Positions 26,126-35,000 of a stretch of DNA of 58,600 nt are shown here, piece by piece. Position 1 is the first letter of the stretch, and the number at the start of each line of letters is the position of its first letter. Below the pieces are notes generated by a model. The model was given only the letters and a program-made list of their open reading frames with translations, did no database searches and was not told where the DNA came from. This stretch comes from JBMDXB01 sp048594975 (GTDB taxonomy: Bacteria; Acidobacteriota; Vicinamibacteria; Vicinamibacterales; 2-12-FULL-66-21), in assembly GCA_048594975.1 (NCBI GenBank), contig JBMDXQ010000100.1, forward strand, positions 1-58,600. Direction: 5' to 3'. Both the position numbers and the translations under genes were made by a program.

Positions 26126-27106
26126 TCAGCTCGCCGGCGACTGCTCGTCGAGGCGTCGGCGCATCCAGAAACTGCCGGGCCACCGCGTGGTCCGTTGATA
26201 CGAGCGAAAGGCGCGTTCCAGCCGGTCGGGATGCGTGAGGTGCATGTAGCTGCCGGCCCAGAGGACCTCGAAGGTGTCGTTGAAGGCGAGAAATGCCTGG
26301 AGCAGGTACTGTTCCGTCCAGAAGCGGAACTGGTCCATCACCCACGGCCTGGGGTACTCCGCCGGCAGGAAGATGTCGTGCACGTGGACGATCACCCCGG
26401 GACGGAGCCTCGGGATGATCTCCAGGTACTCGTACTGTACGTCGCTTCCGATCTTGAGGACGTGACTCGAGTCGATGAACAGGATGTCGTTCGCCTGCAG
26501 CGCCTCGAACTCGCTCAGGGGCACGTCCTGGACGAACGTCTGCCGGACCGTGAGCCCGTCGAGCCCGCGCCGCAGCACGTCCTCGGGGTACGGCTCGCAG
26601 GCGATCACGTCGGCCCGCGGATGACCCTCCTCGGCGTTCCGCCGGGCCGCGAGCACGGACAACCGTGTCGAGTACCCCGACCCGATCTCGATGATCCGCT
26701 TCGGCTTGAAGCGGCGGACGAAGCAGTAGAGGATCTCGCCGTCCACCGACTCGAACGAGAAGTTGTTGACGAAGTACTCGTGCGCCCCCGAGACCTCCTC
26801 GCGCGTGAGGGGCAGCCGATCGTACTCGTCTTTCAGCGTCGCCTCGAACTGCGACAGCAAGCGGAGCTGGGCCTCCTCGTTCAGCCGGACGCCGGGCAGC
26901 TCCGACCGTTTCGTCCACAACTCCTCCTTCAGCGTTCGCGTGTCGGGCAGGGGCTGGTAATAGTGCACCGGCGTGATGTGGAACCCGCGGCTCTCCCAGA
27001 ACCGGAAGAAGCGTGCCTCGAGCATCGTCCGGATCGGCAGGCGGCTGGCGAGGACCTCCATCGCCGACGGCGCCAACTTCGCTTTGAGCGCAGACCAGAG
27101 AGGCAT
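26126..27106 (-). CDS. Class I SAM-dependent methyltransferase
   Basis: A 326-residue cytoplasmic protein. The SAM motif is RIIEIGSGYSTRLSVLAAR at about 138-156, followed by ADVIACEPYPED. NDILFIDSSHVLKIGSDVQY and VIVHVHDIFLPAEYPRPWV place it in the Methyltransf_24/cephalosporin-hydroxylase-like group commonly found in glycan loci. The N-terminal 120 residues are helical and not recognised. It probably O-methylates a sugar or lipid-linked intermediate. It follows the large glycosyltransferase gene by 16 bases and is likely cotranscribed. The 109-base gap downstream (26017-26125) contains only the candidate promoter of the next gene. Confidence 0.8.
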   Translation of the reverse strand: MPLWSALKAKLAPSAMEVLASRLPIRTMLEARFFRFWESRGFHITPVHYYQPLPDTRTLKEELWTKRSELPGVRLNEEAQLRLLSQFEATLKDEYDRLPLTREEVSGAHEYFVNNFSFESVDGEILYCFVRRFKPKRIIEIGSGYSTRLSVLAARRNAEEGHPRADVIACEPYPEDVLRRGLDGLTVRQTFVQDVPLSEFEALQANDILFIDSSHVLKIGSDVQYEYLEIIPRLRPGVIVHVHDIFLPAEYPRPWVMDQFRFWTEQYLLQAFLAFNDTFEVLWAGSYMHLTHPDRLERAFRSYQRTTRWPGSFWMRRRLDEQSPAS

Positions 27107-27122
27107 CTGGGTGTCGCAGGCG

Positions 27123-29084
27123 TCAGCGCGCGGCGGCGACGGTCGTCCGGCTGGAACCGCCTGGCACAGGCGGCGGCAGGCCCGCGCGCACCATCGCCTT
27201 CCCCAGGGTGCGGCGGAACTGCTGGCGGCCGTGCCGGCGGGCCAGGCGAAGGAGGCGCTGATGCGCCGACGTCCATCGTTCCGCGTCGAGGTACAAGGCC
27301 ACGGCCAGTTCGGCGAGCTGCGCCGGGTCGTCGGCGACCAACAGCCGCGCCAGGCCGCCGAGACGCAGCCCTTCAGCGCCGACGGGAGTGGTGACGAACG
27401 GGAGACCCGCAGCCATCGTATCGACGAGTTTCTGCTTCACGCCCGCGCCGAAGCGCATCGGCACGACGTGGATGCGAACCCGGTCGAGCCACGCGCGCGG
27501 ATCCTCGACATAGCCGACGACGTGGACGTGCGGGGATTCCAGCGCGAGGACCGCGGGAGTCGGATCCGCCCCGACGACGTGCAGCACGACGTCCGGCACG
27601 CGATGGCGGATGAGCGGCAGCACGTCGTGCGCGAGGTAGAGCACCGCATCCTCGTTCGGTGAACCGGGACCAGCCATGAAGCCACCGAAATACACCAGGT
27701 CGCGGCGTTCGGTGAATGCCGGCGGCGATTCCGCGATGTCCATGCAGAACGGGAGGACGAACACGGGAGTGCCCGCCGCAGCCGCCGCACGGGCGACGCG
27801 CTGTTCCTCGTGTGAGACGCAGAGAATCTCGTCCGCCGTCGCCAGATAGTTCGTCTCCCTGGCCCGCGTATCGCGAACCTGTTCCAGCAGTGCGGCTCGT
27901 TGCGTCTCCTCGACCAGCGGCAGCATCCGTTCGAGCCGCCGGTGGACAAGCGCCTCGGCGTCGTAGATCCGGAACGCCTGCGGCTGGGTGCCGTGGATCC
28001 ACTCCTCGACGGCAGGCGGCTGTGGCCGGCTCATGAGGACGATGCCATAGTGGTAGAGCCGTTGCTGGAACCACCACGGCCAGTGTTCGCCATACGCGAC
28101 TTCGATCCCGCTATCCTGCAGGCGCGGCGCGCTTCGCGCGGCGTCGCGATCCGTCATCGCTGCCACGGTGACGCGAAGGCCCGGCCAGAGCGCGAGCATC
28201 TCGTGCAGCATGGCGAACATGCGGGGGTCGCCCGACCCGCGATCCGGGGCCGGCACGCGGTCATCGACCACGAGCAGTCGTTCATCGGCCAGCGCGTCTC
28301 TCGCGGCGAGCCACTGCCGCGGGCTGACCGCGTCGGGCAGCCGGTGCGGGAAGTCGGCGAGCTGGCGCTCCCACCTGGCGCGGAAGTGGCGGCGATCCGC
28401 GGTGAGGACTTCGACGGGACTGCCGCTGCTGCCGTCGACCCGGCCGGAGGCACGCGGCTGGTACACCGCCCCCAGGCCGCGCGACCGCAGCGAGAAGCAC
28501 AGATCCGCCACCGCGTACTCCGGAGAGAGGTAGCCGGCATCGAAGCAACCGGCGGCGTGGAACGCGGAAGAGCGGACCACGAAGGCGTGTGACGGCACCG
28601 CCGGCACCTCGCGGCGGAACGCGCAGGCGGGCGTGCCCGTCGTCGAGCCGACGCCGAACGCCTCGGACGTGCCGTCGGCCCACACCACGCTGCCGGCCGC
28701 CACGAGGCGGCCGTCACCGCCGACCAGTTGGGGCGTTGTCACACCGATCGCGTCGTCCGCTTCGAGCAGATGGAGAATTGGGGCAAGCCAACCCGCCTCG
28801 GGTGCGATGTCACGGGTGACGAACAACAGGTAAGGACTGCGCGCGTGGCCGGTGGCGCGGTTGAGGGCCGCCGCGACGGTTTCCCCGGCGCCGCAGGCCA
28901 CGACCTGCTGGTTGGGAAAAGCCCGCGGGAGCGACGCCAGCACGGACTCGACGTGCGGCAGGCCGACCAGGATCGCCTCGGCGACCCCGGAACAGCACGC
29001 GCGCAGCGCCGACCAGGTGTCCGCGAGCGCGTGCGCGCTCGTCGTCAGCCATACGAGCGAGGCAGCACCGCCAGCACCGGTCAT
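27123..29084 (-). CDS. Two-domain glycosyltransferase: degenerate GT2-like plus GT4
   Basis: A 653-residue protein. Residues 1-230 keep the outline of a GT2 domain (PYLLFVTRDIAPEAGWLAPI, FDAGYLSPEYAVADLCFSLR), but the expected Asp pair is VTRD and the usual Glu-Asp before DLC is replaced by YAVA, so this half looks inactive. Residues about 250-640 form a GT-B fold of the GT4 type, with DLVYFGGFMAGPGSPNEDAV, VLHVVGADPTPAV and FGAGVKQKLVDTMAAGLPFV followed by TTPVGAEGL; the donor-site Glu is Asp here. The likely role is addition of one sugar to the lipid-linked glycan. Its ATG overlaps the stop of the upstream methyltransferase by four bases. Confidence 0.85.
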   Translation of the reverse strand: MTGAGGAASLVWLTTSAHALADTWSALRACCSGVAEAILVGLPHVESVLASLPRAFPNQQVVACGAGETVAAALNRATGHARSPYLLFVTRDIAPEAGWLAPILHLLEADDAIGVTTPQLVGGDGRLVAAGSVVWADGTSEAFGVGSTTGTPACAFRREVPAVPSHAFVVRSSAFHAAGCFDAGYLSPEYAVADLCFSLRSRGLGAVYQPRASGRVDGSSGSPVEVLTADRRHFRARWERQLADFPHRLPDAVSPRQWLAARDALADERLLVVDDRVPAPDRGSGDPRMFAMLHEMLALWPGLRVTVAAMTDRDAARSAPRLQDSGIEVAYGEHWPWWFQQRLYHYGIVLMSRPQPPAVEEWIHGTQPQAFRIYDAEALVHRRLERMLPLVEETQRAALLEQVRDTRARETNYLATADEILCVSHEEQRVARAAAAAGTPVFVLPFCMDIAESPPAFTERRDLVYFGGFMAGPGSPNEDAVLYLAHDVLPLIRHRVPDVVLHVVGADPTPAVLALESPHVHVVGYVEDPRAWLDRVRIHVVPMRFGAGVKQKLVDTMAAGLPFVTTPVGAEGLRLGGLARLLVADDPAQLAELAVALYLDAERWTSAHQRLLRLARRHGRQQFRRTLGKAMVRAGLPPPVPGGSSRTTVAAAR

Positions 29085-30526
29085 CGGGGGTTCCGCTGCC
29101 CGCGCAGCACGCGTCCGGCCGCCCGCAGCGGAGCGGTAAGCCGCCAGGACCGGGAGCGTTCGTAGGTTTCGACGCCGGACTTCAGGTGCGCAACAGCCTG
29201 CTCGAGGCTCTGGATACGATCGGCCGCGTCGGCCAGCTGACTCGCGGCCCGCGCGCGCTCTTCGGCCAGCTGACTGGCGCCGCGCGCGCGCTCTTCGGCG
29301 AGCTGACTGGCGCCGCGTACGCGCTCTTCCTCCAGCTGCCTGGCCAGGCGGGTGTGTTCCGCCTGCAACTCCCGAATGAACGGTGCCTGAATGCCTTCCA
29401 GGGCGTCCGCCATGCGCACGCGCTCGTGGACCAGGCGTCGCTGCGACGCGGCGAGCGCCTGTTTCAGGTGCTCCGCATAGTCGCCGGCCCGATCCAGCTC
29501 CCCGCGCAGGGCGTCGATATCTCCGAGCAGCCTAGTAGCGTAGCTTTCCGCGTTCTGGAGCTCCTCGTGCCGACGTCTGGACTCAGCCGTGACCGCACGA
29601 ATGTGATCCTCGTGCTTCGCCAGCGTCTCTCCGAGCGCGCTGATGGTTTCGGCCTGGTGAGCGCGCGTGTTTTCCAGGTATGCCAGGCGCGCCGCGTGCG
29701 CCTGCAGGACGCCGTCCAGCGCCTCGACGCCCCGCTGACCGGAGAGCCGGTCCACCACGGACCGATACGCGCTCGCGTCGGAGTGTCCGTTCCTGCTGGG
29801 CCACCCGGCCATCACACCGGCAGGCGCGGAGGCCTCCGGGCGCGCGGTCACAACGAACTGGTATGTCGTCGATTCCTCGCGTGACGCGAGCCACTCCGCC
29901 ACGGGCTGGGGGAACGACGCCAGTACCGTTCGGAATTCGGTGTCCCCAGGCTGCAGGGTCACGCGATCCAGGTACGTGACTGTGTAGCCGGCCTGCTCGA
30001 GGCACTCGTAAATGCTGTCCCTGGTGAAGAAGCGAAGGTGGCTGTCGTCGAGGAGGCCGAACGGCTGGTAGGTGAAGCGGCCCTGCAGCAGCTCCGCAAT
30101 CACGGAGGCATGGGCGATATTCGGGATCGAAGCCACCAGGTGTCCGCCGGGAGCGATGTACGACCGCAGCGCCGCCAGTACGCCGGCGGGATTGCGGAGG
30201 TGCTCCAGCACGTCGGCGGCGACCACGACGTCGAACTGCTCCGCTCCGAGCGCCTCGTCCCAGTTCAAGGTGTCGAGGTCGCCCACGATCACCCGTGTGC
30301 AGCTCGCGCGCGCTTCCTCGGCGGTTGCCGGATTGCCCTCGACGCCGGTCACCACGCAGCCGTACGAGTCGGTCAGCACGCGCGACATGTAGCCGGTGGC
30401 GCAACCGAGCTCGAGCACACGCTTGCCCCGGCCTACCAGTTGCACCACGCGCGTGTGGGCGTTGTCGGCGGTGGGATCGAAGTCCGCGTCGTAGCGTTTC
30501 CACTGGGTGGGCTGCGGCGGAGACAT
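29081..30526 (-). CDS. Methyltransferase with long C-terminal coiled coil (possible chain terminator)
   Basis: A 481-residue protein. Residues 1-230 are a class I methyltransferase: RVLELGCATGYMSRVL (36-51), GVEGNPATAEEAR, FDVVVAADVLEHLRNPAGVL (98-117), IAPGGHLVASIPNIAH. Residues about 255-455 are almost entirely heptad/hendecad coiled coil and include three near-perfect 11-residue repeats QLAEERARGAS (397-429) and a weaker fourth. The C-terminus SRSWRLTAPLRAAGRVLRG is a basic amphipathic tail common in glycan-locus enzymes and may touch the membrane. The arrangement resembles WbdD, the chain-terminating methyltransferase of ABC-exported O antigens, but has no kinase domain. That function is inference. 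It heads the four-base-overlap operon with the glycosyltransferase and faces a divergent glycosyltransferase. Confidence 0.85.
   Translation of the reverse strand: MSPPQPTQWKRYDADFDPTADNAHTRVVQLVGRGKRVLELGCATGYMSRVLTDSYGCVVTGVEGNPATAEEARASCTRVIVGDLDTLNWDEALGAEQFDVVVAADVLEHLRNPAGVLAALRSYIAPGGHLVASIPNIAHASVIAELLQGRFTYQPFGLLDDSHLRFFTRDSIYECLEQAGYTVTYLDRVTLQPGDTEFRTVLASFPQPVAEWLASREESTTYQFVVTARPEASAPAGVMAGWPSRNGHSDASAYRSVVDRLSGQRGVEALDGVLQAHAARLAYLENTRAHQAETISALGETLAKHEDHIRAVTAESRRRHEELQNAESYATRLLGDIDALRGELDRAGDYAEHLKQALAASQRRLVHERVRMADALEGIQAPFIRELQAEHTRLARQLEEERVRGASQLAEERARGASQLAEERARAASQLADAADRIQSLEQAVAHLKSGVETYERSRSWRLTAPLRAAGRVLRGQRNPR
29207..29338 (-). repeat. 33-bp in-frame tandem repeat coding for 11-residue coils
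   Basis: Three near-identical 33-base units, visible on the plus strand at 29235-29267, 29268-29300 and 29301-29333, each starting AGCTGACT or AGCTGACTGG and ending GCGCTCTTCGGC or similar, plus a diverged fourth unit. They encode QLEEERVRGAS, QLAEERARGAS, QLAEERARAAS and QLADAADRIQS. The length keeps the frame, so copy-number change would lengthen or shorten the coiled coil in steps of 11 residues. Confidence 0.85.
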
Positions 30527-30558
30527 CGAGCCCTAGCGTAGCGCACGGGATTTCTGGA

Positions 30559-30564
30559 TACAAT
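30559..30564 (+). promoter_or_regulatory. Candidate -10 element for the plus-strand glycosyltransferase
   Basis: TACAAT in the 70-base divergent gap between the coiled-coil methyltransferase and the glycosyltransferase at 30597. No good -35 hexamer is found 17 bases upstream, so this is a weak call. Confidence 0.3.
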
Positions 30565-30596
30565 CGGTGCTGCCTCGAGACCGCTCGAGACGTGGA

Positions 30597-32063
30597 ATGG
30601 AACACGCAACCGCCTCGTACTCCGGGATCGTCGATCCGCCCGAAGGATGGCTGGACGATCCGCAGCGTCCACCGGTCGTCATCGCGATCGCGCACTGGAA
30701 TCGAGCCGACCTGCTGCGCGACTGCGTGGAGAGCATCCTCCGGCTCACCACCTATCCACGCCACCGCGTGTGCGTGTTCGACCAGGGATCGACCGACGAC
30801 TCGCGCGGGTTGCTGCGAGCGTGGGGCGGCCGCGTGGACGCCATCCTTTCACCACAGAACGTCGGCTTCATTCTCGCGAACAACGCCATCATCGATCGAT
30901 ACGCGCGCTGGGACGTGCTGGTGCTCAACAACGACACGCAGATCGTGGAAGCGCGCTGGCTGGACGCCCTGGTCTCCACCGCGTACGGCGCTGCCGATAT
31001 CGGCCTCGTCGGTCCGAAGCTGCTCTATCCGGACGGACGGCTGCAGGAGGCAGGCAGCCAGCTCTTTCGCAACGGCAGCGCGCGCGCCTACGGCAAGTTC
31101 GAAGATCCTGCGCATCCCTCCTTCAACGTCCGCCGCGACGTCGACTACTGCTCCGGCGCGTGCGTGTACGTCAAGCGGTCAGTCCTGCGAACGGTCGGCG
31201 CGTTCGACGAAGCCTACATCCCCTGCTACTACGAGGACGCCGACCTCGCGCTGAAGGCCCGAGCCGCGGGTTACAGGACCGTTTACGAGCCGTCGGCTGC
31301 GGTCATCCACCGTGAGTACGGAACGTCGGGCAGGGCGTCGGCCGTCGAGCAGATGGCCCGCAACCAGGCAATCTTGAATCAACGTTGGCAGCACCTCCTG
31401 GCCGATCGCCCCCTCAGCCTGTGGCAGCTCGAGGGAGAGGACGATCGGCCGCAAGGTCTCGTGATCGGGAACGTCGCCCACGCCGCATCGGTGCCCGGGG
31501 GCGCGGCTCGGCTCCGTCAGCTCATCGAGGCGATCAGCGGTTCGTACCGAACGGCGTACGCCGACCTCGGCTCCGCCGCGGCAGTCGAGCAGCTCCGCAT
31601 TCCGGCTTCCTTGAACGTGACGGTGTTTCATCCTGGATTTGCCCGCGCGGTGGGAAGCGACCTGCTGGATCTCGGCGCCATCGCCGCGCACAACCGGTTT
31701 CGATGGATCGTCTTCGACAGCCCGGCCACGGCTGCCAGTTGCCTGCCCGTGGCGCGCCAGTACGGGGGCGGCAGCTTCGTCGCAATCGATGCCGCGGCCG
31801 ATCCGGAGTGCGAGAGCCGGCAGTACAGCGACGCCGACGGGGTTCTCGTGACGTCGGATACGCAGCGGAGCACCCTGGAGCGCCGGTTTCCGCAGCTACC
31901 GGTGCGCGTGTTCCACGACGCCCGAGACGCCGCGGCCCGAACCGGCCACGCGCGCTGGCCGCGATTGCTGCGGCCGTGGGCACCAGCGACCGTCCCGGAA
32001 GTCGAACTCGGCCCGATCCTGAGGGCCCTGGAACGACAGGCTGCGCTCGCCCGGCAACGCTGA
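30597..32063 (+). CDS. GT2 glycosyltransferase with a half GT-B domain
   Basis: A 488-residue protein. Residues about 20-280 form an intact GT2 domain: PVVIAIAHWNRADLLRDCVE, VFDQGSTDDSRGLL, VLVLNNDTQIVEARWLDAL with the DXD-type Asp, and GAFDEAYIPCYYEDADLALK with the catalytic Glu-Asp. Residues about 300-450 look like only the N-terminal Rossmann half of a GT-B enzyme (FRWIVFDSPATAASC, DADGVLVTSDTQRSTLERRF, PVRVFHD). The donor-binding half is absent and the chain stops soon after. ATG 30597 is preferred to 30567 because both the sequence character and the GT2 fold begin there. It is the only glycosyltransferase of this segment on the plus strand. Confidence 0.82.
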   Translation: MEHATASYSGIVDPPEGWLDDPQRPPVVIAIAHWNRADLLRDCVESILRLTTYPRHRVCVFDQGSTDDSRGLLRAWGGRVDAILSPQNVGFILANNAIIDRYARWDVLVLNNDTQIVEARWLDALVSTAYGAADIGLVGPKLLYPDGRLQEAGSQLFRNGSARAYGKFEDPAHPSFNVRRDVDYCSGACVYVKRSVLRTVGAFDEAYIPCYYEDADLALKARAAGYRTVYEPSAAVIHREYGTSGRASAVEQMARNQAILNQRWQHLLADRPLSLWQLEGEDDRPQGLVIGNVAHAASVPGGAARLRQLIEAISGSYRTAYADLGSAAAVEQLRIPASLNVTVFHPGFARAVGSDLLDLGAIAAHNRFRWIVFDSPATAASCLPVARQYGGGSFVAIDAAADPECESRQYSDADGVLVTSDTQRSTLERRFPQLPVRVFHDARDAAARTGHARWPRLLRPWAPATVPEVELGPILRALERQAALARQR

Positions 32064-32091
32064 GGCGGGCGCCACGGGCCGCGACCCCGCG

Positions 32092-35000
32092 TTAGACGCT
32101 CGGCTTGGGCTCTCCCCGGACGACCCGCCGCAGCCCGTTTCTCACCCGCAGGTACGTTTTGAGCCACCTCGGACGACGGTGCAGGCGAGCCTGAACGGCC
32201 AGGTCTGTCGCGCGGAGCGGCATCGCCAGCCGCTGCCGTACGCTTCTTGGCACGATGCCCTGCAGCCCGCCGGTCGGCCGCGGCCCGGCCGGACGCGCCC
32301 ACGGACGCTGCGACTCGCGTTCCAGCGCGTGCAGCCCGGCTCGCAGGCCGTCGATTTCGCCGGCGGTGGCGGGCGCATCGGGCAGCGTCTGCACCCCGAC
32401 GGCATGTTTCGCGAGGAAGTCGAGCTTTCGTATGCAGCCGGCGAGGCGGCGCGCGGCCTCCCGCTGCTCGGCGCACTCGACGTTGGCGAACCATTCGTCG
32501 GCCTTGCCGCGGGTGCGTGCGACATCGAAAATGGCAGCGTAAAGGGACTCCAGCGCGGTCATCACCTTGTCGGACCGGGTGGCGGGCGTCAGGCCAGACC
32601 GGGCCACGTCCGGGACCGCGAGGATTCCTTCGAGCGAGCGCGCGAGGCCGGTCAGAAGCGCGTCTCCCTGCGTATCCAGCGCACGCACCTTGTCCATGAG
32701 CGCGGGCCGGCGCATCAACTCCTCGACGCCTTCGACCAGCGACTCGACCCAGCGCACCTCGATCAACGGATCCAGCGCCGGGTGCTTCCGGTACAGGACG
32801 ACGGCCGATCGGCCGACCTTGAATTCACGTTCCGCGAAGTCGGGGAGATCCATGACGTGGTCGTGATAGGCGAGCGCCCCGGGCGCATAGTGGATCTCGA
32901 GACCGAGCCGCTCCAGGCGCAGCGCGAGTTCCGTGTCTTCGTAACCATACGAGCGGAAGCAGGGGTCGAACTCGATTCCCTGAGCGCGCGCGTCCAGCAG
33001 GAAGCGGCGCTTCAGCGAGATGTTGCTGGTATAGAAGAACCGATAGTCGAGGCGTGGGAGCGTGGGAATGTACTCGTAGGCGAATTGCAGCGAGCTCTTG
33101 CCGCACACGTAATCCATCACGCGCGTACGCGGGAGTCCCGGCAGCCAGTCGACGTAACCGAGAATCGCCGAGGTGTCGGCAGCGTGCTGCGCGTGTGCGA
33201 GCAGGTGCTCTTCGAGCAGCCGTTCATGGGCGACGATGTCGTCGCCGATGTACAGGACGAGCTCGCCCCGCGCGAGGGTGAGCGCGCGATTCCTCGCCTG
33301 ACCGGCCCCTTCGCTTTCCTGCCGCTCGTAGCGCAGGGCGAAGTCGAACCGCTGGTCCTCGAGCGCCTCTGCAGTCCCATCCGTGGACCGGTCATCAACG
33401 ACGATCACCTCGAATTCCGACGACAGCACCGACTGGCGGTTCAACGCGTCCAGGCAGTTGAGCAGTTTCGCCTTCCGGTTCCTCGTCGCAATGACGACGC
33501 TGACGCGGGTCCCCAGCCAGTACGGCGACGCTGCGCTCTCAGGAGCGCTCGCCGTCGCCGTCGTGCGCGCGAGCCGAGGCGGAAGTCGATCGCTGACGGT
33601 GCCGACGGCGTCCAGCAGCCGTTCGGCGGCACGATGCCACGTGTAGTCCTGAATCACGCTCTGCCGAGCGCGCTCGCCCACCGCGTACGCGCGTTCGGGA
33701 TCGTCGTAGACCTCGCGCAGCCGTCGGGCCAGGCTCGGCACGTCGGGCTCGCACCAGACCGGCATGTTGGTGATGCGCAACTGGCGTCTGTCCAGGCAGT
33801 CCCCCAGCGGCACGGTCGCAAAGTCGACCGGCAGGCAGCCATCGGGCGCGAGGAAGTCGACCGGCCCGCCAAACAGGGGCGCAATGACCGGCAGGCCGCA
33901 CGCCACTGCGTCGAGGATCTTCATCCCGAACCCTTCAGCGCGGTGCGGCGAGACGAACGCATCACACGATCGGTACAGGTCGATCAACTGCTGCTTGGGT
34001 GTGAATTGCGTCAGGTACTCGACCCTGGCCCTGCCCGACCGGTCCTGGAGCCGATCTCGCAGCCGCGAGTCCGGCGCGCCCATCCCGTAGTCCTTCACGA
34101 CGAGGACCACGTCGTCCTGCGCCGTGAACGTCCGCCAGAACGTCTCAAGGAGAAGAAGCGTCCCGTAGCGCTCCAGGTCGTGGGAGTTCGTCACCGTCAG
34201 CAGACGGCAGGGGCCCGGACGGGAGCGCTCCCGGGAGGCATCGCCGATCTCGGGCGAGTATCCGTGCGGGACGACGTGGCAGTCCGCTTCCGGCAGTCCT
34301 GCCTGGAGCAGGACGTCGCGACAGAATGAGCTGACCGGCAGCTTTTGATAGTGGTTCTGCCGAATGCACTGCAGCCAGGGGTCCCACGGCTGCGCATCGG
34401 GCCGGCTGAACCGGTAATTGATGACGAAGAACTCGAAGTTGAGGCGCCCTGCGAGGACGGTGCCGAGATACTGCTGCCAGTAATGGGACCACTTGAACTG
34501 TGTGCCGCCGACAGGCGCCCCCTCGATCATCAGCGGCTCGAGTCGTCGGCGCGTGGCGCGATCGAGGGTTGGCGTCAGCTCCCCGCGCCGTATGCGTACG
34601 GCTGCGCCCGCTCGCTCGAGCGCCAGCACGAGCTCCGCCATGACCCAGGTGAACGCGCTCGCAATGGACAGATCCGCATCGAAATGGAGCGCGTCGTCGG
34701 GCAGCCTGTTCGATGATGGCACGGCGGCGCGCGCTTCGCTCCGGCGCCGATCCTCCTGGTCCGCCCGGAAGTAGTCACCCTCGTCGATCGTGACGGCCTG
34801 CCGCCACTTCGACCAGAAGTGCCGCTCGTTGTGTGGATCGTCGGCGGTCCGGCCCTCGGAGATCTGTCCGTAGTGATAGATGAACGCCCGCGTGCAGCAC
34901 ACGACCCTGAAGCCGCGCTGGCGCACCTCCATGCACAGGCCGAGGTCCTCGAAGCCGTTCACGTAGCACTCGTCGAACCCGCCACACGCCTCGAAGAGCT

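Noticed and set aside
32179..34329. Plus-strand frame opposite the three-domain glycosyltransferase
   Set aside because: No recognisable domain; complement of an obvious gene.
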